From: an uncultured Candidatus Saccharibacteria bacterium
GTDB taxonomy: Bacteria > Patescibacteriota > Saccharimonadia > Saccharimonadales > Saccharimonadaceae
Length of the DNA: 64,000 nt
Direction: 5' to 3'
Assembly (NCBI GenBank): GCA_938036785.1
Contig: CALHWE010000012.1
Span: 166,423-230,422, forward strand
In this document: one piece after another, positions 1-8,834 of the stretch
How positions within the stretch are numbered: the first letter of the stretch is position 1
How the letters are laid out: each line of letters starts with the position of its first letter
Translations under genes and position numbers: made by a program
The notes under the pieces: model-generated
Seen by the model: only the letters and a program-made list of their open reading frames with translations
Database searches by the model: none
What the model was told of the DNA's origin: nothing

Positions 1-315
1 CGCCAGAGCACCTGGAAGCGCAACCGTAACACCGTTGCTTTTGCTTCGGCTATCAAACTTGGGCCAATCACCCACACAGTGCTGATTGCCCTCCTTATCA
101 CCATCCTTGGCTTGATATATCTGGCGCAGGCGACACACACGGTCAGCTATGGCTACGAGGCCAGCAAGATTGACGACAAGATCTCTGCTCTGAGTGAGCA
201 AAAGAAAGACCTAGAGGTCGATAACGCCCGCCTGACCGCCCTTAAGGAAGTGCAGAGTAGTAGTGTGGCCAAGACGATGACAACACCAGCTACTACAGCG
301 TACGCCAGCGAGTAG
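1..315 (+). CDS. FtsL-like septum protein, 5' end outside window
   Basis: The reading frame is open from base 1 and stops with TAG at 313-315, so the N-terminus lies upstream. About 104 residues are visible: a basic stretch, one membrane helix (ITHTVLIALLITILGLIYL) and a short coiled coil (KIDDKISALSEQKKDLEVDN). This is the single-pass plus coiled-coil layout of FtsL/DivIC-type proteins, which recruit FtsI and FtsW to the septum. The position 3 nt before a class B penicillin-binding protein matches the usual ftsL-ftsI order. FtsL sequences are poorly conserved, so the name rests on topology and context. Confidence 0.7.
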   Translation, partial: RQSTWKRNRNTVAFASAIKLGPITHTVLIALLITILGLIYLAQATHTVSYGYEASKIDDKISALSEQKKDLEVDNARLTALKEVQSSSVAKTMTTPATTAYASE

Positions 316-318
316 CCC

Positions 319-2073
319 ATGCTGCAGCGCCATCTTGCTACGCCACGCGCTCAGGCGCTCGCCACTGTGCTCGGCGGGCTACTTGTGGTGTTTGTGTTGC
401 GCCTGGGGTATGTGCAATTGCTGCAGCACGACTACTATGTGTCGCAGGCCGATAGCGAGCAAGTCAAGCAATTTCGTCTGCGCGCCCAGCGCGGTGAGAT
501 ATACACCATGGATGGTACTACTCCCGCCAAACTTGTCATGAATGAGACGGTCTATACCGTGTGGGCTGACCCAATGGCTGTGACAGACGCAGATAAGATC
601 GTAACGGTCCTCAACCAGGTGGCTGGTGGTAATGTGCGTGAGAATTTTCGCCAATACATCACGCGTAAGCCAAGCCGCTACCAAGTGCTTGCCACCAAAG
701 TGAGCCGCAAGCAGGCTGAACTTATTAAGAAAGAGAATCTTGCTGGGGTGGGCTTTGATGCGATGAGCCAGCGCGTCTACCCAGAGGGGCAGCTGGCCAG
801 CCAAGTGCTGGGCTTTGTTGATGCCGAGGGTAAGGGGAAGTACGGCTTCGAGCAGGCGAATGACGACAAACTGCGCGGCACGGATGGCGTGCTTAAGACG
901 GTGACGGACATCCGCTCGGTGCCGCTGACCATTGGCCGGACGAACATTAACCAGCCTGCCAAGAATGGGACCAACATAGTGCTGACGATCGATCGCAACA
1001 TCCAGACGAGGGTCGAGCAAGCGCTTGTCGATGGGGCCAAGCGCAGTGGCGCTACCGATGTCAGTGCTGTCGTAATGAATCCGCAGAACGGTCAGGTCTT
1101 AGCCATGGCTAACCTTCCCACCTATGACCCGTCCAACCTCAAGACGATCAAAAGCGTTGCTGCACTCAATAACAACACCATCACCACGCCGTATGAACCG
1201 GGCTCCGACATCAAGACATTTACAGTGGCGACAGGTATCGACAAAGGGGTTATCACGCCGCAAACGACGTACAATAATACCGATAGCATCAAGGTAGACG
1301 ACATCACCATTGGTAATGCCAGTAAAGGCCAGACGGGCAACATTACCATGCAGCACGCCCTCAATTGGTCGCTCAACACTGGTATGGTCACTGTTGCACA
1401 GCGCTTGGGCAATGGCAGCTACATCACTCGCCAGGCGCGCGACACGATGTATGACTACTTCCACAAGCGCTTTCGCCTTGGGCAGCTGACGGGAGTGGAG
1501 CTCGCTGGTGAGGCTAAGGGTAATATCGTATCGCCCACCCAGCAGCAGGGCAATGCGGTGCGCTACTCTAACATGTCCTTTGGCCAGGGGATGGATGCGA
1601 CGATGTTGCAGGTCTCGGCTGGCTTTAGTGCCATCATTAATGGCGGGACATACCATAGTCCCACCATCATCGCAGGGACGATTGACGACAACGGCACCTT
1701 TGCCAAGGCTGCGCGCAAAGCTTCGTATACTCATGTCATCAAGCCGCAGTCATCTACCACTGTGCGCGAAATGGTACACCAAGCGCGCCAGGCCTTTTAC
1801 GCAGGTGGCGACCGCGCGGGATTCTACATTGGTGGCAAGACGGGTACATCGCAAACCATCAAGGACGGTAAGTATATTTCGAACCAAACCATTGGCACCT
1901 ACCTCGGTTTTGGTGGGGAGGTTGGCAAAACACCAGCGTATGTTATTATGGTGGAGGTTTCGGGCAAAGGGCTGAATATGCAGGGGGGTCAAGACGCTCA
2001 CCCGATTTTCACGGATATATCTAATTGGTTGCTCGACTATATGAAGCTCGAGCCGAAAGGAAACACACCATAA
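319..2073 (+). CDS. ftsI: FtsI/PBP2-type peptidoglycan transpeptidase
   Basis: Class B penicillin-binding protein of 584 residues that cross-links peptidoglycan at the septum. There is one N-terminal membrane helix (about 15-36), then a dimerisation domain, then the transpeptidase domain. All three penicilloyl-transferase motifs are visible: SxxK as SDIK (catalytic S296, in EPGSDIK), SxN as S351-L-N353, and KTGT at 507-510. No PASTA repeats follow. The gene starts 3 nt after the ftsL-like gene, and its TAA overlaps the mraY ATG by one base, so these are translationally coupled. Confidence 0.93.
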   Translation: MLQRHLATPRAQALATVLGGLLVVFVLRLGYVQLLQHDYYVSQADSEQVKQFRLRAQRGEIYTMDGTTPAKLVMNETVYTVWADPMAVTDADKIVTVLNQVAGGNVRENFRQYITRKPSRYQVLATKVSRKQAELIKKENLAGVGFDAMSQRVYPEGQLASQVLGFVDAEGKGKYGFEQANDDKLRGTDGVLKTVTDIRSVPLTIGRTNINQPAKNGTNIVLTIDRNIQTRVEQALVDGAKRSGATDVSAVVMNPQNGQVLAMANLPTYDPSNLKTIKSVAALNNNTITTPYEPGSDIKTFTVATGIDKGVITPQTTYNNTDSIKVDDITIGNASKGQTGNITMQHALNWSLNTGMVTVAQRLGNGSYITRQARDTMYDYFHKRFRLGQLTGVELAGEAKGNIVSPTQQQGNAVRYSNMSFGQGMDATMLQVSAGFSAIINGGTYHSPTIIAGTIDDNGTFAKAARKASYTHVIKPQSSTTVREMVHQARQAFYAGGDRAGFYIGGKTGTSQTIKDGKYISNQTIGTYLGFGGEVGKTPAYVIMVEVSGKGLNMQGGQDAHPIFTDISNWLLDYMKLEPKGNTP

Positions 2074-3101
2074 TGAACCTCACCACACTCGTTCGCGAGC
2101 TCAACGCGACATTTCTTCTCAGCGTCGCGGCTTTTTTGCTGGCGATGGCCCTCACGCCGCTCTACACCTACTTTGCGTATCGGTATAAGTTCTGGAAAAA
2201 ACAGCGGGCCGCTAGTACAACGGGCGAGGAATTGACGGTCTTTACTAAGCTGCATGCCGATAAATTCACGCGCGATATCCCCACTATGGCAGGGATGGTT
2301 GGCATTGTGGCTATCGCTGTGGTGACGCTGGGGTTTAATCTCGACCGAGCGCAGACCTGGCTCCCACTGGCGGCATTGCTTGGTGGTGGGGCAGTGGGGC
2401 TGCTGGACGATGTGATCAATATCAACAGTGATGGCTCGGGCTCGGCGGGTCTGCGTGCTTGGCTGAAGTTCTCAATGATCGCGGTGATGGCGGCGGTACT
2501 GGCCTGGTTCTTCTACGTTAAGCTGGGCTATACAACAGTACATGTGCCGTACGTTGGCGACTGGCAGCTCGGCCCATGGATTGTCCCGCTCTTTGTCTTT
2601 GCGGTGGTAGCAACTGGCAACGCGGTGAATATTAGTGATGGCCTGGATGGTCTGGCTGGTGGACTGCTGGCGGTGAGTTATTGCATCTTCGGGGTGATTG
2701 CCTTACTACAGGGGCATTTGCAACTGGCAGGTTTTTGCTTTACCGTAGTGGGAGTGCTGCTGAGCTACCTGTGGTTTAATATCTATCCAGCACGGTTCTT
2801 TATGGGTGATGTGGGGAGCTTTGCCTTTGGGACGAGCCTAGGCGTCGTGGCGATGCTGACGAATACGCTGTTTTTGCTGCCAGTCATTGGTGTGCTGTTT
2901 GTGGTAGAGGCGGGCTCGAGCCTTATTCAAATCCTCAGTAAGAAGTTCTTTCACCGCAAGGTGTTTATCTCGGCACCAATTCACCAGCACTTCCAAGCAG
3001 TCGGTTGGCCAGAGGTGAAGGTGACGATGCGTTTCTGGGTGATCTCTTGCGTGACAGGCTTTATTGGCCTGATGATGGCGCTGGGTGGGGGACACATCTA
3101 G
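2073..3101 (+). CDS. mraY: Phospho-MurNAc-pentapeptide transferase (lipid I synthase)
   Basis: Transfers phospho-MurNAc-pentapeptide from UDP to undecaprenyl phosphate to make lipid I at the inner face of the membrane. The protein has 342 residues and many membrane helices. Family motifs: Asp pair D112-D113 (LLDDVIN), NISDGLDGLAGG with D189, and FMGDVGS with D246. The C-terminal histidine motif reads PIHQHF at 303-308 rather than the usual PIHHHF, so the middle His is Gln305. The start is ATG 2073 inside the ftsI stop (TAATG); the frame extends further up but that would overlap ftsI. A GAAAGGA stretch precedes it. Confidence 0.93.
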   Translation: MNLTTLVRELNATFLLSVAAFLLAMALTPLYTYFAYRYKFWKKQRAASTTGEELTVFTKLHADKFTRDIPTMAGMVGIVAIAVVTLGFNLDRAQTWLPLAALLGGGAVGLLDDVININSDGSGSAGLRAWLKFSMIAVMAAVLAWFFYVKLGYTTVHVPYVGDWQLGPWIVPLFVFAVVATGNAVNISDGLDGLAGGLLAVSYCIFGVIALLQGHLQLAGFCFTVVGVLLSYLWFNIYPARFFMGDVGSFAFGTSLGVVAMLTNTLFLLPVIGVLFVVEAGSSLIQILSKKFFHRKVFISAPIHQHFQAVGWPEVKVTMRFWVISCVTGFIGLMMALGGGHI

Positions 3102-3102
3102 A

Positions 3103-4461
3103 ATGGCTGCTGCTCGCCGCACTCGTGCTGCTCACCGATCGGCTTCGGCTCGGTCGGCTCAGCCAGTGCGCCGCGAGCAACGTAGTGCTACCTCCGCTCC
3201 ATCCGCCGCCGTGCCACGTTTGCACCGGCCGGACTATCAGATTATCCTCTGGGTGGGGCTGCTCATGCTGCTGGGTTTGGTGGTGATGTATGCCATTGGC
3301 CCGCAGCGTGCCAATGTGCTCAACTCTGCGCACAACACCAACTACTACACCGATGGCTACTTCGCTATTAAGCAGACGGTGAGCTTGCTGCTGTCAATTA
3401 GCGCTTTTGTGGGGTTGTCGCTCGTACCCTTTGCGTGGCTGCGCCAGAAGGCGGGTACGCTGCTAGCGAGCGGTTTTGTGCTGTGTGCGCTGTTGTTTGT
3501 CCTTGGTAATATGCTGCATGTCTCGGCGATTGCTCAGTGTAGCCTTGGGGCATGTCGCTGGTTCTCGCTGGGGCCACTGGGGAGTTTCCAGCCAGCCGAG
3601 ATGCTGAAGTTTGGCATGCTTATCTATATGGCACTCTTCCTTGGCAAACGAATGCGTCAGGGGGTGATAAACGACCTCCATCAGACGATCATCCCCATGG
3701 TAATTATGATGTGCGCAGCGCTCTTTTTCGTGATATTTTTGCAAAAGGATATGGGCACAGGCTTGGCACTCACTGCCATGGTGGCATGCATGGTGGTGAT
3801 GAGTGGCATGAGCTGGCGCTGGCTGGCTTACCTAGCGGCGGGCTGCGTGGCGCTGGTGCTGCTGCTCATCGTCATTGCGCCGCACCGCATGGAGCGGGTG
3901 GCGACCTTCTTCCAGGGGGATGACCACGCCGCCAGTAGCAACGATGATGGCTACCACATCAAGAATGCGAAGATTGCGCTGGGTACAGGTGGGCTATTTG
4001 GCCTGGGTATTGGCAACAGCATCCAAGCGACCGGCTATCTCCCTGAGGCGATTAACGACTCAGTCTTTGCTATCATTGGTGAAACGTTTGGCTTTGTGGG
4101 GGCCGTGGTGGTGCTGGCGCTGTTTACGGCGCTGCTGCTGCGGCTGCTGAGGATTGCCGAGCGCCTGCCTGATATGACAATGCGCCTGGTGGTAGCTGGA
4201 GTCTTTGGCTGGCTGGGCGCACATGTTATGCTAAATGTAGCGTCGATGATTGGAGTCTTCCCGCTGACGGGTATTACGCTGCCATTGCTGAGCTTTGGTG
4301 GTACCAGTATGGTATTTATTGCTGGTGCGCTTGGCCTGGCCTTCCAATTATCACGCCAGGCAGCTTACCAACCAATCAACGAAAAGGAGACCTCTCATGA
4401 AGCTACTGGCAGTCGGCGGTGGATCGGGCGGGCACGTTACGCCGGTCGTCGCCGTCATTAA
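3103..4461 (+). CDS. ftsW: FtsW SEDS peptidoglycan glycosyltransferase
   Basis: SEDS-family membrane protein that polymerises lipid II with the FtsI-type PBP at the septum. It has 452 residues: a basic Ala/Arg-rich cytoplasmic N-terminus (about 45 residues), then roughly ten membrane helices. Recognisable blocks are GPLGSFQPAEMLKFG, LQKDMGTG, GLGIGNSIQATGYLPEA followed by NDSVFAIIGETFGFVG, and a LPLLSFGGTS block near the end. ATG 3103 lies one base after the mraY stop. The last 65 bases overlap murG in another frame, so the 21-residue basic tail (ending RYAGRRRH) is constrained by two genes. Confidence 0.92.
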   Translation: MAAARRTRAAHRSASARSAQPVRREQRSATSAPSAAVPRLHRPDYQIILWVGLLMLLGLVVMYAIGPQRANVLNSAHNTNYYTDGYFAIKQTVSLLLSISAFVGLSLVPFAWLRQKAGTLLASGFVLCALLFVLGNMLHVSAIAQCSLGACRWFSLGPLGSFQPAEMLKFGMLIYMALFLGKRMRQGVINDLHQTIIPMVIMMCAALFFVIFLQKDMGTGLALTAMVACMVVMSGMSWRWLAYLAAGCVALVLLLIVIAPHRMERVATFFQGDDHAASSNDDGYHIKNAKIALGTGGLFGLGIGNSIQATGYLPEAINDSVFAIIGETFGFVGAVVVLALFTALLLRLLRIAERLPDMTMRLVVAGVFGWLGAHVMLNVASMIGVFPLTGITLPLLSFGGTSMVFIAGALGLAFQLSRQAAYQPINEKETSHEATGSRRWIGRARYAGRRRH

Positions 4462-5548
4462 TGAAATCGCAGCCCTCCAGCCCGATGTACAGGTGACCTT
4501 CGTCTGCGATAAGGCCTTCGCTAGCCAATCGCGTGGGCTTATGCAGCATGCTGCGGTGCCAGTGCGGGTGCGGACAATCGCTGCGGGCAAGTTCCGGCGC
4601 TACCAGCACCTCAGCGTAGTGCGCCAGTTGCTCATGCCGAGTATTGTCCTGGCTAATGTATGTGATATCTTTAAGATCCTGGCTGGCGTATGTCAGAGCC
4701 TCTGGCTGGTGCTGCGCTGGCGGCCAGATGTGATCTTTGCCAAGGGGGGGTTTGTATGCTTGCCGGTTGGCATTGCGGCGCGCTGCCTGCGCGTACCAGT
4801 GGTCATCCACGACTCCGATGCTCGCCCTGGCCTGACCAACCGCGTGATGGCACGTTGGGCAGCAGCGATTGCTACGGGCTGGCCACTCAAGCATTATCAC
4901 TATCCAGCATCGCGTAGTCGCTATGTGGGGGTGCCGATTGGCGCTGATTTTCGTCCGCTCACTCCGGCTCAGCGGCAGCAGGCACGGCAGACCTTCTCGC
5001 TTGATCCACACAAGCCATTAGTCGTTGCTACCGGTGGCGGTCTTGGCTCGGCTATTATCAATCACGCGGTGCTGCGCGCTGCTGATGACCTGCTGGCTGC
5101 TGGCATACAGGTTTATCTGGTGGCGGGCAAAGGCAATTACGATGCCGCCCAAGCCAAAGCGCCGCAGCACCCCGATTTTCACTGCGTACCCTTCGTTTTC
5201 GAGCATATGGCGCAATTGCTCGGTGCAGCCGATGTAGTAGTATCACGCGCTAGTGCCACCTTCACGCAGGAGCTCGCTGGCCTCGCGCAGGCAGCCATCT
5301 TAGTGCCGGCCCATCACCTGGGCGACCAACGCAAAAATGCTGCCATCTATGCCGAGGCTAAGGCTGCTCTGGTCTTGCAAGACGACGCCTTAGAGCAGAG
5401 TGATGCCCTTGGCCAAGCCATCCTTACCCTCATACACGACCCCGCGCAGCGCCAGCAGCTCGCTCAGCGCCTCCACACCTATGCACGCCCCCACGCCGCC
5501 CGCGATGTAGCGCAAATGGTGGTGCAAGCTGCACAGCGCCAGAAGTAA
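4397..5548 (+). CDS. murG: MurG, lipid II synthase
   Basis: Adds GlcNAc from UDP-GlcNAc to lipid I to give lipid II, on the cytoplasmic membrane face. The 383-residue GT28 enzyme has the N-terminal glycine loop GGGSGGH (7-13), the second-domain loop GGGLGSAIIN from G213, and SRASATFTQELAGLAQAAI near the sugar-nucleotide site. The start is ATG 4397, preceded by AAAAGGAGA at a good distance; longer forms would run deeper into ftsW. It overlaps the end of ftsW by 65 bp, and a possible weak terminator follows the gene. Confidence 0.93.
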   Translation: MKLLAVGGGSGGHVTPVVAVINEIAALQPDVQVTFVCDKAFASQSRGLMQHAAVPVRVRTIAAGKFRRYQHLSVVRQLLMPSIVLANVCDIFKILAGVCQSLWLVLRWRPDVIFAKGGFVCLPVGIAARCLRVPVVIHDSDARPGLTNRVMARWAAAIATGWPLKHYHYPASRSRYVGVPIGADFRPLTPAQRQQARQTFSLDPHKPLVVATGGGLGSAIINHAVLRAADDLLAAGIQVYLVAGKGNYDAAQAKAPQHPDFHCVPFVFEHMAQLLGAADVVVSRASATFTQELAGLAQAAILVPAHHLGDQRKNAAIYAEAKAALVLQDDALEQSDALGQAILTLIHDPAQRQQLAQRLHTYARPHAARDVAQMVVQAAQRQK

Positions 5549-5578
5549 GATAGGTAAGACCAGAACGCACATCTCACT

Positions 5579-5594
5579 CCGTCAAAATGACGGG
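5579..5594 (+). terminator. Weak hairpin after murG
   Basis: CCGTCA-aaa-TGACGG stem followed by GGTTCTT. The U tract is poor, so this may be a processing hairpin or attenuator rather than a strong terminator. Confidence 0.3.
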
Positions 5595-5684
5595 GTTCTT
5601 CACCACTTGAGAGTTCAGCGGCCAGTTAATTTGGTTGACTGTTTTAAAGGCTAGTAGCCTTTGCCAACAACCAGCCATCTACGG

Positions 5685-5690
5685 TATAAT
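5685..5690 (+). promoter_or_regulatory. -10 box of ftsQ
   Basis: TATAAT ends 13 nt before ATG 5704, giving ftsQ its own promoter and a leader of only a few bases. Confidence 0.5.
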
Positions 5691-5703
5691 GGCCTGTAGC
5701 ATC

Positions 5704-6630
5704 ATGGGCTTTCGCACAAAACAAACACCACCACCAGCGCGCCGCCGAGCTGCCAAGAATAAGAGGGAAGAGCAGCCCCAGCGCACCGCCTACACCTATC
5801 GGCGTAACCGTACACTGACTGGTAGCTTAGTGAGTCGTGTCCCGAGTGCGGGCGAGTCTAAGGCGCAGCTGCGGTCGCCGCGTATGCATGCGCATGATTT
5901 GCGCCGGACGCGCCGCCGCGTGGTATTGTCGCTTGGAGTAGTGATGGGGCTGCTGGCTGCAGTGTGGTTTGCGCTTGATAACGTCATTGCGACACCAGTT
6001 GTTGCAGGCAATCTCACCAGCAACCATCAGCTCTACCAAGCCAAGATCAACGACTATCTCACTGCCCATCCGCTGGAGCGTTTTCGCTTTGCACTCAATA
6101 CTAGTCGGCTGGCGGCCTATCTCCAGACGCATGATTGCCCTGAGGTAGCCGCAGTGCTCCCAGTCACGCAGCAAGCTGGCCTGGGGCACAGCACTATCAC
6201 TCTCGCTATGCGCCAAGCGGCGGTGGTCTGGACGGTTAATCGCCAGCAACTCTTTGTCGATACCGAGGGTCATGCCTTCCGCCGTGCCTATGGGCCGCGG
6301 CCAAGCATTGAAGTGGTGGATGACAGTGGTATCGATACGCGTAATAACCAAGTCGTCGCGAGTAACCAATTCCTTGGCTTTATTGGTAAAGTTGTCGGTG
6401 CCGTCCGCCGCCACCAGCTCACTGTCCAAAAGATTACGCTGCCTGCTGGCACGACGCGTCAAATCTACGTTTGGTTTACAGGGGTGGAGTATCCTGTTAA
6501 ATTCTCGGTCGATCGCTCGGCTGGCCTGCAGAGCGAGGATGCCGCCCGGGCCATTCGCTATCTGGCGCAGCACCACATCACTCCCAAATATCTCGATGTC
6601 CGCGTCAGTGGCCGAGCGGCGTATCGGTAA
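5704..6630 (+). CDS. ftsQ: FtsQ-like cell division protein
   Basis: About 308 residues. An unusually long basic cytoplasmic region (1-72, rich in Arg, Lys and Pro) precedes one membrane helix (73-94, VVLSLGVVMGLLAAVWFAL) and an extracytoplasmic region with the length of a POTRA plus beta domain. A GNLTSNHQLYQ segment follows the membrane, as in FtsQ/DivIB. No other motif is visible, so the call rests on layout and on the position after murG. ATG 5704 (MGFRTK) was chosen because TATAAT lies just upstream; the frame extends to a TTG at 5635 but that would span the promoter. It ends with TAA. Confidence 0.72.
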   Translation: MGFRTKQTPPPARRRAAKNKREEQPQRTAYTYRRNRTLTGSLVSRVPSAGESKAQLRSPRMHAHDLRRTRRRVVLSLGVVMGLLAAVWFALDNVIATPVVAGNLTSNHQLYQAKINDYLTAHPLERFRFALNTSRLAAYLQTHDCPEVAAVLPVTQQAGLGHSTITLAMRQAAVVWTVNRQQLFVDTEGHAFRRAYGPRPSIEVVDDSGIDTRNNQVVASNQFLGFIGKVVGAVRRHQLTVQKITLPAGTTRQIYVWFTGVEYPVKFSVDRSAGLQSEDAARAIRYLAQHHITPKYLDVRVSGRAAYR

Positions 6631-7271
6631 GGAACTGTTGATAACACAAGTGCTGGCCCTGTAAATACTTGTAAATAGTGTGGATATTGAGATGTCCGCT
6701 TTTTTCTCCGTAGATCCTCCATCCATCATTGACGGGGCGAAAATCGATTACTGTGAGTTAACGCCCAGGTTAGTTTTGACGTGAGAGTCCGGCCATCCTG
6801 ACATTCACGGAGAGGTATTAAGCTATAAACCGTTCTGAGAATAGAGCGGCGTAAGAGAAATTAAGAAATTACTGAGGTTATAAAGCATCGGTTTCATAGC
6901 TGACTACAGCACATCCAGCAAAGGGCAGGGGAGCTACTCTGTAAAACAAGAACAAATTTACAACATTTTATGTAACAAAGCACGAAAAGTGCAAATACTA
7001 TATCTATACTATAAAAACCAAAAAATGCAAAAAAGAGTAGGGGAGATGTTTTTTGCGAAAAAGTCAAATCATGATATCGTATAGTTTTTAATCTCGGTCA
7101 ACCCAAGCAGGGTAGAAAACATAGCAAAAGTACCAAGCAAACAAAATGTCAAACAAAGCAACTATAACTAATAGACTGAAAGGTTCGTACCGACACCAGC
7201 ATGATACCAGGTAAGCACGAGGCCGGAGCGTGTATTATGCTTGGGTATTTCAGTTGTACACACAGTCACAA

Positions 7272-7355
7272 ACACTGCGCGCAAACACACACACGCGAAC
7301 AAACATACGTAAAACTCTGCGTACGTATGAGCGTGTATGAACATATGCGCAGTGT
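7272..7355. repeat. Nested palindrome (three arm pairs)
   Basis: Three arm pairs nest in order: ACACTGCGC 7272-7280 with GCGCAGTGT 7347-7355, ACACGC 7291-7296 with GCGTGT 7331-7336, and CATACGT 7304-7310 with ACGTATG 7323-7329. The whole can fold as one interrupted hairpin about 84 nt long. No U tract follows on either strand, so it is not a simple terminator. Confidence 0.6.
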
Positions 7356-8447
7356 GTTCCCTCCAATAGAACAAGCGTCTGCTTTTACTTTTGCAGGACG
7401 TATAAGTGCCCACGGCTCTATCCTTACTCTCCCCATTGGATGGCGCAGATATCTTAAGTGAACCTGCTGAACGAGAAGCAAGATCGATCAATAATCGAAG
7501 ATCTATAAACCGGATATATGCGTCTTATCCTCATAAACCCCATAACCGCCAAACCCAGCTCAATTCAGGCCATATCTGGGGTCAGAGCTATATATGCATC
7601 GTAAAAGGATTATTGTGCGAAGTTATATTACACTCCTAAAGATGATCTAGTGTACATCTTTTACATCTACCCCACTGCTGCGCGGGTGTGAATTGTTGTG
7701 TACGCGTGGATTGCAGCACATTGCAGCTTATCATTCCCTTGTCTATTAACGCTTGTGTTTATGCTTATGCTTTGCTTCTGGCTGCTACTTTTCTGTGCAT
7801 GATCGCTTGCTTTATTGTGTGATATACTAATCGGTACTGTGGGCTCGTGAATGTCTTAGTGTATTTGGATAGCTTGGACAACCTATAGCTAGTCAAATAT
7901 AGGCTGTGTGCTGCTGTTTGGCGATTAAGGCAATGTATATGTATCTGTAAGGGCAAATATGACTCTGGCTAACCTTGAGGAATATATAAGCATAAGAACC
8001 GGAGGTAAGCAGAGAGCTACAGCTGAGGTGAGGTATACCACGAGAACACAGCTCTCAAATATAAGCTTACCAGTGGTAGAGACTGGCAGAATGAGACGAA
8101 AAACAGGGGTAGGGCGGTTGCCAGGAATTTTTGGCGAAAGGATGGCAGACTCCCCTGCCTTGCCCTGCCCTTTTTGATTGCTGGCTGCTGTGCTTTTGCT
8201 GTGTACTTGGGATCCTTCTGCAAAGGAATGGACGCAAGAGGCGTATATGAGCAAATTGTGGCTGCGGCGGAATTATCTTGCACACAAAACGGCCGATAAA
8301 TAAGCCTATGAGCGCAAAATCACACGCAAATATCCGCAGTCATCATATGTACACGATATTTGTCCACGAGGCAAATTACCTCTGTTATAGCTGAGTATAT
8401 GTAGTGTTCGGAGCGGGAGGGGAGGCCACTTCCCTATCGTTATTTCT

Positions 8448-8467
8448 CTCAAGCCTGTAGGCTTGAG
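8448..8467. repeat. Short perfect inverted repeat
   Basis: CTCAAGCCT-gt-AGGCTTGAG. It lies 45 bp past the 3' end of the methyltransferase remnant and could end its transcript, although no strong U run is present. Confidence 0.45.
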
Positions 8468-8512
8468 CTCTTACTTATTTTCAGGCTGTTTGTAATCCAC
8501 CAAAACAAAGAC

Positions 8513-8722
8513 TTATACTTTTGTGAGGATGAGTACTGAGATGCGTTTGGCTCGCCCAACACCAATGTGCTCAGGCACCGAGAGATTCGACACCGCTAAT
8601 CCTGCCTCCGTGGCCGCAGCAATATACTCCTTCATTGGCCGATGAAAGAAAAGAACTCGCTCTGGATGTGCGTCCTTGCCATGAATCCGGAACGGAATTT
8701 CAAAGATGTGAGACGTTTGCAT
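8513..8722 (-). pseudogene. C-terminal remnant of a SAM-dependent methyltransferase
   Basis: A 69-residue frame whose middle (FFHRPMKEYIAAATEAGLAV) resembles the final strand and helix of class I methyltransferases, where an [F/H]RPLSxYxxAxxxAGF-type motif is common. The glycine-rich SAM-binding loop and the rest of the Rossmann fold are absent, and nothing matching them lies upstream on this strand. The simplest reading is a truncated relic. A small intact protein of other function cannot be excluded. Confidence 0.45.
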
Positions 8723-8783
8723 GTTATAGTCAGATACATCCCTCGTGGCATCATTGTAGCCGTACTATATAACCTAACCAAAA

Positions 8784-8810
8784 GAGACGAAGCTTTAATC
8801 ACTTCGTCTC
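8784..8810 (-). terminator. Terminator of the sigma4/HARE gene
   Basis: GAGACGAAG 8784-8792 pairs with CTTCGTCTC 8802-8810. On the minus strand the stem is followed by TTTT. Confidence 0.75.
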
Positions 8811-8834
8811 CTAGTGGTGTATTTTTGTCTAGAG

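Larger units (their letters stand above)
6631..8512. other. 1.9-kb region without a convincing gene
   Basis: Short open frames exist on both strands (for example 7201-7461 and 7959-8177) but none has a ribosome site plus plausible protein composition. It holds a nested palindrome at 7272-7355 and an inverted repeat at 8448-8467. The base composition is visibly more AT-rich than the flanking genes. Confidence 0.5.

Noticed and set aside
5635..5703. Longer ftsQ from TTG 5635
   Set aside because: The added codons would cross the TATAAT box and lack a ribosome site.
7201..7461. 86-codon open frame in the gene desert
   Set aside because: No ribosome site or -10 box near its start, Cys/His-rich odd composition, and it overlaps the nested palindrome.
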